Part shown: one piece after another, positions 47,513 to 57,130 of the stretch
Numbering within the stretch: position 1 is the first letter of the stretch
How the letters are laid out: the number at the start of each line of letters is the position of its first letter
From: Aquabacterium sp.
GTDB lineage: Bacteria > Pseudomonadota > Gammaproteobacteria > Burkholderiales > Burkholderiaceae_C
NCBI RefSeq assembly: GCF_030652515.1
Contig: NZ_JAUSAR010000067.1
Location: 1 to 64,000 of the forward strand
Direction: 5' to 3'
Length of the DNA stretch: 64,000 nt
Position numbers and translations under genes: made by a program
Notes under the pieces: model-generated
Database searches by the model: none
What the model saw: the letters and a program-made list of their open reading frames with translations, nothing else
What the model was told of the DNA's origin: nothing

Positions 47513-49459
47513 TCAAACAAACTGATCCAAAGTCGAACTGAGCCTCTGCGTCTGCTGCGTCAAGGCGCCCGCTGCCGCGGCCGCTTCTTCCACCAGCGCG
47601 GCATTTTGCTGTGTCATCTCATCCAGCTGAGAGATCGCAACTTCCACGTGCGCAATGCCCGAGGCCTGCTCGTGGCTTGAATGACTGATCGATGTCACAA
47701 GGCCAGTCACCTCGTCCACCGCGCTGACCAACTGGGTCACCGCCGCGCCCGTGTCACGCATCAGGCCGGTGCTGTGCTCAACGCGCGAGACCGATTCATC
47801 GATCAGGCCCTTGATGTCCTTGGCTGCGGTGGCCGCGCGTTGAGCCAGCGTGCGCACCTCGCTGGCCACCACCGCAAAACCCCGCCCCTGTTCGCCCGCC
47901 CTCGCCGCTTCAACGGCCGCGTTCAGCGCCAGGATGTTGGTCTGGAAGGCGATGCCGTCGATCACCGTGGTGATGTCGGCAATGCGTTTGCTGGAGGTGC
48001 TGACCCCTTCCATGGCGCTCATGGCTTGTGACATGACCGTTTCGCTGCGGCGTGCGTTCTCACCAGTCTGGCGGGTCAGCGCTTCGGCCTGTTGCGCGGT
48101 CTGCGCGCTGTTGCGCACCCCTTGCGACAACTGCACCATCGAGGCCGCAACTTCTTCCAGGTTGGAGGCCTGGTGCTCGGTGCGCGCCGACAGGTCGGTG
48201 TTGCCGCTGGAGATCTCACGGGCGGCCACATCCACGCCGCCGCTGGTTTCGCGCACCTCTTCAAAGGCGCCACGCAACTTGGCCATGAAGCGGTTGAAGG
48301 CATCGGCGATGCGGGCCAACTCATCGCGGCCATTCACCGGCAGGTCAACCCGCAGATTGCTCTGACCACTGGCCAGCGACTCCATGGTGGCGGCCAGGCG
48401 GCCGACCGGGCGCATCAAAGCGGTGACCACCAAAGACATGACGATGGTGGCGACGATGGCGCACGCAACGGCGATCAGGGCGGTCAGGCGCATCAGCGCC
48501 CTGGCTGGGGCCAGCGCGGCGTCTTGCGAGTATTCAATGCACAAGCTCCAGGCTGCGGTGTCGCGGCCTGCGCGCACCGGGGTGAGCATGCGCACTTGGC
48601 CGTTGGCATCGATGTACTCGTGCGCCTGGCCGGCCTTGATTTTGGACAAAGCCTCATCCGACAGGTCATTGGCCGGCTTGCCGACTTTGCTGCCATCAGG
48701 ATGGCTGACGTACACACCCGCCGCCGAAATGAGCGCCACCTTGGCACCATCGACGCTTCGCACTTTGGCGAGTTGGTCTTGCAGGCCAGTCAACAAAAAG
48801 TCCACGCCAACAATGCCCACGAACTTGCCGTTGGCCATGATGGGGCTGACCAGAGAGGTGATCAGCACCTCTTTGCCGCCCACCTTGTACAGGTAGGGTT
48901 CGATCAAGGCGTCTTTGCCGGTGCGGCGGGGAAGGTCGTACCAATCGTTGGCGCCGGCCTTCTCGTAATCCACCAGCGGCTCGACGGCGATGGTGCCGCT
49001 GGCCCTGTTCCAGTACGACATGAAGCGGCCAGTGGCATCGTCTTGTGGTGCTTTGCTCACGTGTTCGGCGTCATGGCCGTCCAGCGCGTTAGGCTCCCAA
49101 CCGGAATAAAAGGCCAACCAATGGCCGTGCTGCGCCAGCACCTGTTTCAGCGTGGTATCAAGCTGCTCCCGCGCGATGGGCGCGTCGGCCTGCTTGCTCA
49201 CCTCCAGCGTGCTGGCCAGGGTCTGGACGACTTTGAAAGTGGCATCCAGTTGCGCCTGGACGTTTTCTGCAGCTGCCCGGCTGTCGGCACGGGCGCTCTG
49301 CGTTGCGTTTTCTTCGGCGACCTGGCTGCTGCGGACACCCGTGGTCACGCCGGTGACCAGCAAGCTGACCACCGCGCAGACACTGGCCGAAAAGCAGAGT
49401 TTGGCGTTGAGAGACAGGCGTGAAAACAGGCCTGACGCAGGTAAGGAATTGGTGTGCAT
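47513..49459 (-). CDS. Methyl-accepting chemotaxis protein with periplasmic Cache domain
   Basis: A 648-residue chemoreceptor with two membrane helices (about residues 15-40 and 325-350) flanking a large periplasmic domain of dCache type ([50 protein letters not shown]). A HAMP segment and a signalling domain with [29 protein letters not shown] follow. Cache domains bind small ligands such as amino acids. It is convergent with the BMP lipoprotein gene. No Che genes are adjacent. Confidence 0.92.
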   Translation of the reverse strand: MHTNSLPASGLFSRLSLNAKLCFSASVCAVVSLLVTGVTTGVRSSQVAEENATQSARADSRAAAENVQAQLDATFKVVQTLASTLEVSKQADAPIAREQLDTTLKQVLAQHGHWLAFYSGWEPNALDGHDAEHVSKAPQDDATGRFMSYWNRASGTIAVEPLVDYEKAGANDWYDLPRRTGKDALIEPYLYKVGGKEVLITSLVSPIMANGKFVGIVGVDFLLTGLQDQLAKVRSVDGAKVALISAAGVYVSHPDGSKVGKPANDLSDEALSKIKAGQAHEYIDANGQVRMLTPVRAGRDTAAWSLCIEYSQDAALAPARALMRLTALIAVACAIVATIVMSLVVTALMRPVGRLAATMESLASGQSNLRVDLPVNGRDELARIADAFNRFMAKLRGAFEEVRETSGGVDVAAREISSGNTDLSARTEHQASNLEEVAASMVQLSQGVRNSAQTAQQAEALTRQTGENARRSETVMSQAMSAMEGVSTSSKRIADITTVIDGIAFQTNILALNAAVEAARAGEQGRGFAVVASEVRTLAQRAATAAKDIKGLIDESVSRVEHSTGLMRDTGAAVTQLVSAVDEVTGLVTSISHSSHEQASGIAHVEVAISQLDEMTQQNAALVEEAAAAAGALTQQTQRLSSTLDQFV

Positions 49460-49621
49460 CCGTTTTTATCGGATGAAATTGCCCTGCCTTGAGGTGAGCA
49501 GCATCAGCAAGCAGCCGTGTTACCCCGTAAAACCCCTTGAATGGGTTCTTGAGCGCCTGAACCTTCCCGGCTAGAGTCCCCCGAAGCGTGCTGTTGTCAT
49601 GGCACCAGGGTGATCGCATCA

Positions 49622-51397
49622 ATGAGCAGGGAAGACAAAAACATCAACGTGGCCGGCTGGGTGGCCGCGGCAGGCACGACCATTCTGGCCACGGCCTGTG
49701 GCGGGGGCGGCAAAAGCAATGACCCCAAAAACAACCCGCAAGGGTTGGGACCCCAGTGCCCCGCAAGCTCGGCACAGGCCGCGGCCTTGCCTGTCGATGC
49801 CAGCGCCCCACTGCCCGCTCCAACGCGTGAAATGGCTTCGCGCTTCCTGGCGCAAATCGGCCTGGGCGCCACCATCCCCGATGCGCAGAAAATCTTCACC
49901 GATGGCAACTACACCACTTGGCTGAACGCGCAATTGAACCTCCCGCTGGAGGGGCCCACGGTGTTTGCCTGGGCCAAAAACAAGGGGTTTGCCGACGAAG
50001 AAAATTTCGGCACAGACCGGGGGGTTGACAACGCCCTGTGGTCGCGCCTGCTGGGTCGGCCCGACGTGGTGCGCCAGCGCATGGCCTTGGCCTGGTCCCA
50101 GATCTTCGTGGTCTCGTCCAGCAACATGGCCACACCTTGGGGCCAGTTCGCGGCCATGGCCTATTGGGACGTGCTTGAAACCCATGGCCTGGGCAACTTC
50201 AAGAGCCTGCTCAAGGCGATCACGCTGTCGACCGCCATGGGCGTGTACCTGAACATGCGCGGTAGCCGCAAGGCCGATCCCCTCACCAGGCGCCAGCCCG
50301 ACGAAAACTACGCGCGTGAGATCCTGCAGCTGTTCACCATCGGGCTTAACCAATTGAGGCCCGATGGCAGCGAAGTGCTGGGCGCCTCTGGCAAGCCCGT
50401 GCCCAACTACAGCAACGACGACATCAGCGGCCTGGCCTCGGTCTTCACAGGCTGGGATTTTGACGGGTTCAGCGAAGACAACCCCGATCACCTGGCCCGC
50501 CCCATGGTCCACAACGCGGCGGAGTTCTCCGAAGGCACCAAATCCTTCCTGGGTACCACCATCGGTGCAGACAAGGATGGCGAGCAGGCACTCGATGCAG
50601 CGCTCGATGCGATTTTCCAGCACCCCAATGTGCCGCCCTTCATCAGCCGGCGCCTGATCCAGCAACTGGTGACCAGCAACCCCAGCCCAGCTTACGTGGC
50701 CCGGGTTGCCAGCAAGTTTGCCAACAACGGCGAAGGTGTGCGTGGCGACATCAAGGCTTTGATTCGGGCCATCGTCCTTGACCCTGAAGCCCGCCCTCCA
50801 CTGACCAGCGCCGCCGGACTGGTCTACCACGGCAAGTTGCGCGAGCCCATCTTGCGCCTGGTTCATTGGGCCAGGTTGTTCAACGTTGTATCCACCGATG
50901 GCAACTGGTTGGTGCCCAACCTGGCCACCACCACCACCTTGGGCCAAAGCCCCCTGCGCGCGCCTTCGGTGTTCAACTTCTACCGGCCCGGCTACGTGCC
51001 GCCCAACAGCGAGTTGACGTGTCAGGGCATGGTCGCCCCGGAGTTCCAGATCACCGACGATGCCACCGTGATCGCCTACGCCAACTTCATGCAAACGGTG
51101 ATCGGGTTTGGCGCCCAACAGGTCGAGCCCAACTACACCGCCAACGGTTGGGAGGATCGGGCGGCCACGCCAGCAGAACTGGTGGCCTGGCTCAACATCG
51201 CCCTGACCGGTGGCAGCCTGTTGCCCGAGAACGTGGCACTGATCGTCAGTGCTGTCGAGTCGATCACCCAGCTTGATGCCGCCATCCACGCGGTGGACAG
51301 CCCCACGGGCTCGGTCTTCGTCACCGGTCGGCGCGCCCGCATTCTGATCGCCGTCTACCTGATCTTGTGCAGCCCGGATTTCCTGGTTCAGCGCTGA
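49622..51397 (+). CDS. DUF1800 domain-containing protein
   Basis: A large DUF1800 protein of about 591 residues with an N-terminal export signal (AAAGTTILATACGGGG, lipobox-like). Family landmarks are AARFLAQIGLGAT-like FLAQIGLGA, PDENYAREILQLFTIGL, VFTGWDFDG and the late VFNFYRPGYVP. Function unknown. It is always paired with a DUF1501 partner, which follows here by 15 bases. The ATG at 49622 is chosen; a GTG four codons earlier is possible. Confidence 0.88.
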   Translation: MSREDKNINVAGWVAAAGTTILATACGGGGKSNDPKNNPQGLGPQCPASSAQAAALPVDASAPLPAPTREMASRFLAQIGLGATIPDAQKIFTDGNYTTWLNAQLNLPLEGPTVFAWAKNKGFADEENFGTDRGVDNALWSRLLGRPDVVRQRMALAWSQIFVVSSSNMATPWGQFAAMAYWDVLETHGLGNFKSLLKAITLSTAMGVYLNMRGSRKADPLTRRQPDENYAREILQLFTIGLNQLRPDGSEVLGASGKPVPNYSNDDISGLASVFTGWDFDGFSEDNPDHLARPMVHNAAEFSEGTKSFLGTTIGADKDGEQALDAALDAIFQHPNVPPFISRRLIQQLVTSNPSPAYVARVASKFANNGEGVRGDIKALIRAIVLDPEARPPLTSAAGLVYHGKLREPILRLVHWARLFNVVSTDGNWLVPNLATTTTLGQSPLRAPSVFNFYRPGYVPPNSELTCQGMVAPEFQITDDATVIAYANFMQTVIGFGAQQVEPNYTANGWEDRAATPAELVAWLNIALTGGSLLPENVALIVSAVESITQLDAAIHAVDSPTGSVFVTGRRARILIAVYLILCSPDFLVQR

Positions 51398-51412
51398 GGA
51401 TTGAACAACGCC

Positions 51413-52834
51413 ATGTCACACCACGATTCAAGCCGCCGGGCTTTTCTGCGCCGCACCGGCGCCCTCTCGCTGATGGGCGCGGCCGCGCCCTGGGCCGCCA
51501 GCCTGGCCACCATGGCCGAAGCCGCTGCAGCCTCCTCGGGCAATGATGGCTACAAGGCCCTGGTCTGCGTTTTCCTCAATGGCGGCAACGACCACGGCAA
51601 CACCGTGATCCCTTGCGATGCCGATGGCCATCAGGCTTACGCAGCCGCCCGCCAGAACCTGGCACGCACCGCCGACGAACTGCTGAACACCAAGCTGACA
51701 CCGCGCCATGTCCTGCCCTCCGGCCGTGAGGTGGCGTTCCCACCAGAGTGGGCGCCCTTGAAGGATTTGTTCGAGAAACGGCGGTTGAGCATGCTGCTCA
51801 ACATCGGGCCCTTGCTTCAACCGACCACCCTGGCTGACTTCAGGAGCAACATTCAACTGCCCCCGCAGCTGTTTTCGCACAACGATCAGCAGGCCGTGTG
51901 GCAGTCCTACCAGCCTGAAGGCGGCACCGTGGGCTGGGGCGGCCGAGTGGGCGATCTGCTGATGTCGTCCAACAGCAGCGGCAAGGCGGCTTTCACCTGT
52001 GTGAACGTGGCCGGCAACGCGGTGTACCTGGCGGGGGACACGGTGGTGCCTTATGCCCTGGCGCCCGATGGCCCGGCACCTTTGCTGGCCAGCCGCTCGA
52101 CAGGTTTGTTTGGATCAAGCCGCGCTTCTGAGGTGTTTCAGTCCCTGGTCACGCGCCAGGATCACCCAGTGCTGCTGGCCCGCACGCACGCCAACGTGAT
52201 GAAGCGTGCGATGGAGGGGCAGAAAACCTTGAGCGAGGCTTTGCTGACCGCCCCCAGCAACCTGCCTTCGATGTTCACCACCACGGTGGACGGCAAACCC
52301 CGCCGCCTGGCCGAGCAGTTGTTGATGGTGGCCCGCACGATCGCGGCACGCCAGGCCTTGGGGCTCAAGCGACAGGTCTTCTTCGTGTCCCTGGGCGGCT
52401 TTGACCTGCATGATCGCCTGATGCTTGACCACCCAAGGCTGATGGATCAGGTGGCGCAAGCGCTGGCTTCGTTTGACACGGCGATGCACTCATTGGGCGT
52501 GGACCGCCAGGTGACCACCTTCACGGCCAGCGATTTTGGACGCACGCTGACCAGCAATGGCGATGGCTCTGACCATGGCTGGGGTGGACACCACCTGGTG
52601 ATGGGCGGGGCTGTGACTGGCGGGCATTTGCATGGCACCTTGCCTGAGCCCGGCCTGGGTGCCAATGACCAGGTCGGCCAAGGCCGCTTGCTGCCGTCGC
52701 TGTCGGTGGATCAACTGGCCGCAGAGTTGGGCCGCTGGATGGGCGTGTCGTCCACCAACCTGGAGTTGGTGGCGCCGCGCTACAAGCGCTTTGGTGCCAG
52801 TGAACTGGGCGGATTGTTCGCGGCTGGTACTTGA
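51413..52834 (+). CDS. DUF1501 domain-containing protein, Tat-exported
   Basis: A 473-residue protein with a twin-arginine signal (SRRAFLRRTGALSLMGAAAPWAA) and an alkaline-phosphatase-like fold: LVCVFLNGGNDHGNTVIP at the start, FFVSLGGFDLHD in the middle and TASDFGRTLTSNGDGSDHGWGGHH near the end. The DUF1800/DUF1501 pair is widespread and of unknown role. Export through the Tat pathway implies folding with a cofactor in the cytoplasm. The ATG at 51413 is chosen over an upstream TTG. Confidence 0.88.
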   Translation: MSHHDSSRRAFLRRTGALSLMGAAAPWAASLATMAEAAAASSGNDGYKALVCVFLNGGNDHGNTVIPCDADGHQAYAAARQNLARTADELLNTKLTPRHVLPSGREVAFPPEWAPLKDLFEKRRLSMLLNIGPLLQPTTLADFRSNIQLPPQLFSHNDQQAVWQSYQPEGGTVGWGGRVGDLLMSSNSSGKAAFTCVNVAGNAVYLAGDTVVPYALAPDGPAPLLASRSTGLFGSSRASEVFQSLVTRQDHPVLLARTHANVMKRAMEGQKTLSEALLTAPSNLPSMFTTTVDGKPRRLAEQLLMVARTIAARQALGLKRQVFFVSLGGFDLHDRLMLDHPRLMDQVAQALASFDTAMHSLGVDRQVTTFTASDFGRTLTSNGDGSDHGWGGHHLVMGGAVTGGHLHGTLPEPGLGANDQVGQGRLLPSLSVDQLAAELGRWMGVSSTNLELVAPRYKRFGASELGGLFAAGT

Positions 52835-53548
52835 TGAAAGCGCCTGATGCTGCCGGCCACCTGCCCCGCATGCTCCAGGCTCAAGAAGACCCCCGAGCTG
52901 TCAATCCATTGCAGCTCGGCATGGGGCAACTCGCGCAGCAATCGCTCTGCCAGCCGCTTTGGAAAATGCCGGCAACGGGTGGACCACAGCAGCAACACCG
53001 GCCGGTTGAATCCCTGTAGTGCAAACCCGGCTTCTTCCGTGAAACGGGTGGAGACGCTGCGCAAAAACTGACGCACATCGCGACGCACGCTAGCATCTGT
53101 GCGCAGGGGCTTGAGCCACTGCTCGATCAGGACGTCGGCCAAGGGTGCTTCTGTCAGATCGCCAAAGGCGATGGGCAGCCGCCTCAGCACCGGCACATGG
53201 TGCAGCAACTGCGCAGACATCCAGGCCAGGCCCGGAACGTGCCCCCACCATTTGAGCGTGGCAAACGCTGGCGGCGGAAAAACGTCGTAGGCATCGCAGG
53301 TGGTCAGCACGGCCCGGCCAATGCGCTCGGGGTGTCGCGCGCACACCATCTGCACCAAGGCCCCGCCACTGTCGTTGCCCACCAAGGTCACGTCCCTCAG
53401 ATCGAGCGCTGCGATGAAATCGGCAATGAGCCGGGCCACACCCGGCACCGACAGATCCGCATCGGGCTTCATGGCCATGGCATGGGCGCCCAAGGTCCAG
53501 GTATTGAAGCGGGCCTTGCGGCAGGTGGATGGTTTTGAGTGAACTCAT
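52780..53548 (-). pseudogene. Alpha/beta hydrolase, broken by internal deletion
   Basis: The N-terminus (MSSLKTIHLPQGPLQYLDLG) reads in one frame from 53548, and the rest (AHAMAMKPDADLSVPGVARLI, then LVGNDSGGALVQMVC) reads in another frame from about 53493. Comparison with the usual family layout shows that the segment with the oxyanion HG motif, some 35-40 residues, is missing at the join. The sequence CCTTGGGCGC at the junction could encode the end of both sides, as expected for deletion between short repeats. The C-terminal frame still overlaps DUF1501 by 55 bases. It is divergent from a regulator that is also broken. Confidence 0.72.
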
Positions 53549-53662
53549 GGTGCTCTCCGGTGTGTTGGCCAATGGCGCATGGATGTTCTGCGCGCCCATC
53601 ACATCGGGCAATTACCTCGGAGGTCATTGAAACGACCCACCGGGGAAGAGATACTGCTGCCC

Positions 53663-54300
53663 ATGACGAATGCCGAACCTCTGCGCCCAAGCCCCCATGA
53701 GCCGCCCCGATCTTTCAGCAACGGGCGCTGCAAAACGACGAGATGAAAGCGGTGCGCGAAGCCCTGGAGTTGATGCTCCAGCATCACGAGCCTTACCCTG
53801 CCCTGGTGGTCAACCGGCAGTGGGACATGGTGATGAGCAATGGCCCGGCCCAGCGCTTCACGGCCATGCTGGGCGAGCCGGATGCACTCTGGCGCCTTGT
53901 CGACCCCAGTGGTGGCCGCAATGTGATGCGCATGACCTTCCACCCGCAGGGCATGCAGCCCCGCTTGAGAAATTGGGCCCAGGTGGCCCCGCTGTTGCTG
54001 TCGCGGCTTCAGCGTGAGGTGGCGGCAGACCCGACGCACCTGGCGCTGCGGCAAGTGCTGGCCGACGTCTGCCAGTTCCCGGGCGTGCCGGAGACCTGGC
54101 ATCACCAAGGGTGGGTGCTGCCCATGCCGCCACCTATTTTTCCGTTGGAATACGACCTGGGCGAGCACACCCTGAAGTTGTTCTCCATGGTGTCCACGTT
54201 TGGCACCGCGCTGGACATCACCGCCGAAGAGCTTCGGGTTGAAACCTTCTTTCCGGCAGATGACTTCTCGCGGGACTTCTTCCGCATGCTGTCCGCCTGA
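53663..54300 (+). pseudogene. Xre-family regulator, HTH deleted, MmyB-like ligand-binding domain left
   Basis: The readable frame from 53701 gives APIFQQRALQ, then (from ATG 53743) MKAVREALELMLQHHEPYPALVV and VNRQWDMVMSNGPAQRF. This is the C-terminal ligand-binding domain of MmyB-type (MLTR) regulators. The start of the gene (MTNAEPLRPSPHE, 53663-53701) is in another frame, and the DNA-binding helix-turn-helix between them, about 70 codons, is absent. The remaining 185-residue piece may still be translated. Such regulators usually sit divergent to an alpha/beta hydrolase, as here. Confidence 0.7.
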
Positions 54301-54318
54301 TCAGGGCCGCCACTGCCA

Positions 54319-54738
54319 CTACTTGCGCAGCAGCACGTTCATGCCCGGCAAGACATCCGCTTCATCCACATAGCCAATGGCGCCAGGCGTCTTGCTCACG
54401 AACTCGATCATCTCGGCCGTCTGCTTGACCTCGTGCGGCGGGGTGCCCTTGCCCACATAGCGGCGAACAGTCCAGTAGGCCACGTACTGGTCTTCATCGG
54501 TTTGCAGGTACTGGCTCAAGAAGCGCTGGCGCGCCACCAGGCTGGGGGCGCCGTTGGCAGGCCGCACGCGCACCCCATCAACCTCGATGGTCTTGCCCAT
54601 GAAAATGCGCTGAACCGTGGTCAGGTCGATCTTGCGGACATTGGGGTGGCCGATGACCACGATGCGGTCGGCTGCCTGGCACCAGGGCACACAGGCCAGC
54701 AGCAGCAACCCTGCGAAGGTGTATTTAAGGCGTGTCAT
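54319..54738 (-). CDS. Phosphate-binding-like periplasmic protein
   Basis: A 139-residue exported protein, related to the N-terminal part of PstS-type binding proteins: signal MTRLKYTFAGLLLLACVPWCQA, then IVVIGHPNVRKIDLTTVQRIFMGK and KTPGAIGYVDEADV. It is half the size of a full PstS. AAGGAG five bases before ATG 54738 decides the start over a GTG at 54744. It follows the porin by nine bases, in one operon with an HD-GYP regulator and a hybrid kinase. Confidence 0.8.
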   Translation of the reverse strand: MTRLKYTFAGLLLLACVPWCQAADRIVVIGHPNVRKIDLTTVQRIFMGKTIEVDGVRVRPANGAPSLVARQRFLSQYLQTDEDQYVAYWTVRRYVGKGTPPHEVKQTAEMIEFVSKTPGAIGYVDEADVLPGMNVLLRK

Positions 54739-54747
54739 GGGCACTCC

Positions 54748-56004
54748 TTAATACGCAAAGTTGTAGCTGATGGACAGCACGTCGATGCCTGTGTTGGACA
54801 CCGCAGGGCCCGCGCTGGGCGAGTCGATCATCGCTGAGCCTTTGCGCACCCAGGTGTGCAGCCATTCGGCTTTCAACTTGCTGTGGGGGGTGAGCGCGTA
54901 CGAGGTACCGATGGCCAGTGAATGCTGGTCATAGAAAGGGATGCTGTCGGCAAAACGGCGCTGGCCAGCGTTGATCACGTCGGTCACGCCGGGCACCAGG
55001 TCCGGAACCGATGACTGGCTCAAGGCTTCATGCGCCCGGGCCGGGGCGCCCACGGTTTTCAATACCGAGGCCGCCACATAGGGCGTCCACTTGTCCATGC
55101 TTTTCAAGACGGCGATGTAGCCCCCCGCGGTGTTGGCGCCCAGGTCGGTGTCGTGCTGGATGTTGCGCTCGGCCTCGAACATGATCCGCCAGTTGCCAGG
55201 CAGCTTCTGGTCAATGCCCACGGTGATGATGTCGTTCCTGATCTTGGGCGTGGTGCCGCTGGAATCGTAAATCGGCCCAAAAGGCGTGGTGATGGACTGG
55301 GTGCTGACAGGATTGAGGGGCCCACCATCGGGTCGGGTGACGGCATGGTGCGCACTGAGACGCAACATGGTGTCTTCCGCACGCCAGGTCAACACGCTGC
55401 CACTGACACGGGTGTCGTATTTGTTGAATGAGGTTCCGGTGTCACGGGTGTTCAAGCGAACCCAGACCTTGGCCTGGCCACTGTAGGCATCCAGGCTGAG
55501 GTCCGAGTTGCCCAAGGCCCAGTTGCGGGTGATATACAAGCCGGTCACATCGGTCGTGGGGGCGATGGAATACATCTCGGTGGGCCAGCGGGCAAATTCG
55601 TAGCTTTGCCCCACGTCCAGGTTTTCAGACGACAGGTACAAAGGGATGCGCACCTTGCCCGCGCGCAGCAACCAGTCGTTGTTCGGGCGCCAGGAGGCAA
55701 AGGCCCAGCTGGCGGTCAGGTCCCAATCCCGGTCGTTGCGAGCCGATGGCGCCAGCTTGCCTTGAACGGTGGCCGACAGCTCGGGCGTGAACTGAACATC
55801 CAGTTGCGCGCCCAAGACGGTGTCGCGCATGAGGCTGCCATCAGAATCGATGAAGCGCTGGTAGCGGTAGTCCTGGTTGGAGATGGCGCCGCCGATGGTG
55901 CCAAAGGCTGAATAGGAGAAATCCTGAGCCTGGGCCGCCGTGCTGGTGAACACCATCAGTGCCAAGGCCATTGCATTCGGAAGAGATCGATCGTTGCTTT
56001 TCAT
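54748..56004 (-). CDS. Outer-membrane porin-like beta-barrel protein
   Basis: A 418-residue beta-barrel protein. The signal sequence ends STAAQAQDFSYSAFG; then many alternating amphipathic strands (VLGAQLDVQFTPELSATVQGKLAPS, DLTASWAFASWRP) run to a C-terminal aromatic residue (ISYNFAY), the outer-membrane insertion signal. The start is ATG 56004 (MKSNDRSLPN); the frame is open further upstream. It is placed between the HD-GYP regulator and the binding protein, so it may admit the ligand bound by the next gene. Confidence 0.82.
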   Translation of the reverse strand: MKSNDRSLPNAMALALMVFTSTAAQAQDFSYSAFGTIGGAISNQDYRYQRFIDSDGSLMRDTVLGAQLDVQFTPELSATVQGKLAPSARNDRDWDLTASWAFASWRPNNDWLLRAGKVRIPLYLSSENLDVGQSYEFARWPTEMYSIAPTTDVTGLYITRNWALGNSDLSLDAYSGQAKVWVRLNTRDTGTSFNKYDTRVSGSVLTWRAEDTMLRLSAHHAVTRPDGGPLNPVSTQSITTPFGPIYDSSGTTPKIRNDIITVGIDQKLPGNWRIMFEAERNIQHDTDLGANTAGGYIAVLKSMDKWTPYVAASVLKTVGAPARAHEALSQSSVPDLVPGVTDVINAGQRRFADSIPFYDQHSLAIGTSYALTPHSKLKAEWLHTWVRKGSAMIDSPSAGPAVSNTGIDVLSISYNFAY

Positions 56005-56032
56005 GTGCAGTCGGTCCTGGTTCACGGTTGTG

Positions 56033-57130
56033 TCAGTCTTTCCACTGGCTGGCGATGTCGATGAACATCGCTTGCGTGGCATGCAGAGCGTCCACGATGT
56101 CGCCGTCAAAATGCTTGCCGCGCCCTTCCTCGATGAAGGTCATGGCCACTTCATGGCTGAAGGGTTCCTTGTAGGGCCTGCGGCTGATCAAGGCGTCATA
56201 CACATCGGCCACGGCCATCAACCTGGCCGACAAGGGAATGGCCTGACCTCGCAGCCCGTCCGGGTAGCCCGAGCCGTCCCACTTTTCATGGTGGGAGCGA
56301 GCGATCTCCATGGCGTAGGCCAGGAAGTCGGTTTCTTCGCCCATGCGCAAGGCTGCGCGGTTGAGCATGTCCCAGCCGTGCAATGGGTGGCCTCTCATGA
56401 CCGCGAATTCTTCCTCCGTCAACTTGCCCGGCTTGAGCAGGATGCTGTCAGGGATGGCGACCTTGCCGATGTCGTGCAGCGGTGCCGACTTGGCGATCAG
56501 CTGGATGCTGTCGGGGTTGAGCGCGTCGTGGTGCAGGCCCTGCCCCCACAGTTGCGTGGCCAGCACACGCACGTATTCCTGGGTGCGCTTGACGTGGTTG
56601 CCGGTGTCTTCGTCTCTGAACTCGGCAAACGAGATCATGATGAAGAGCGTTGAATCGCGCAGATTGTCCAGCTGCGCCATTTGCGTTTCCAGCTGGGTTT
56701 GAAGCTTGACGTTGCGGTTGTTCAGGTAGTCGTGAAAGGCCTTGTTCTGCAGGTGCGTCTTGACACGCGCCTTGACCACCGCCGGGCTGATGGGCTTGTG
56801 GATGTAGTCGGCCCCGCCCACTTCAAAGCCTCGGGTTTCGTCTTCCGGCTCTTGCATGGCTGTCAGGAAGATCACGGGGATGTGGCTGGTGCGAGGGTCT
56901 TGCTTGAGGCGTTGGCACACCTCGTAGCCGTCCATGCCCGGCATCATCAGGTCCAGCAAAACCAGATCAGGCGGTGAGCGTTGGGCCAACTCCAGCGCCT
57001 TGGCGCCGGACGATGCCAGCTTGACGCGGTAGGTCTTGTCCAGCAGGCCGGCCAGCAGCGTCAGGTTGGTGGGTGCATCGTCCACCACCAGGATGGTCGG
57101 GGTGTGGACAGGCGCTTCACTGGGTGACAT
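56033..57130 (-). CDS. Response regulator with HD-GYP c-di-GMP phosphodiesterase domain
   Basis: A 365-residue RpfG-like protein: receiver with acceptor Asp in [13 protein letters not shown], then HD-GYP with HDIGK (H219, D220) and [16 protein letters not shown]. It breaks down c-di-GMP when phosphorylated by its kinase. It overlaps the upstream kinase gene by 14 bases. Catalytic residues are complete. Confidence 0.93.
   Translation of the reverse strand: MSPSEAPVHTPTILVVDDAPTNLTLLAGLLDKTYRVKLASSGAKALELAQRSPPDLVLLDLMMPGMDGYEVCQRLKQDPRTSHIPVIFLTAMQEPEDETRGFEVGGADYIHKPISPAVVKARVKTHLQNKAFHDYLNNRNVKLQTQLETQMAQLDNLRDSTLFIMISFAEFRDEDTGNHVKRTQEYVRVLATQLWGQGLHHDALNPDSIQLIAKSAPLHDIGKVAIPDSILLKPGKLTEEEFAVMRGHPLHGWDMLNRAALRMGEETDFLAYAMEIARSHHEKWDGSGYPDGLRGQAIPLSARLMAVADVYDALISRRPYKEPFSHEVAMTFIEEGRGKHFDGDIVDALHATQAMFIDIASQWKD

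Noticed and set aside
49619-51289. 556-codon open frame antisense to the DUF1800 gene
   Set aside because: Shadow frame with biased composition and no domain; DUF1800 is clearly coding on the other strand.
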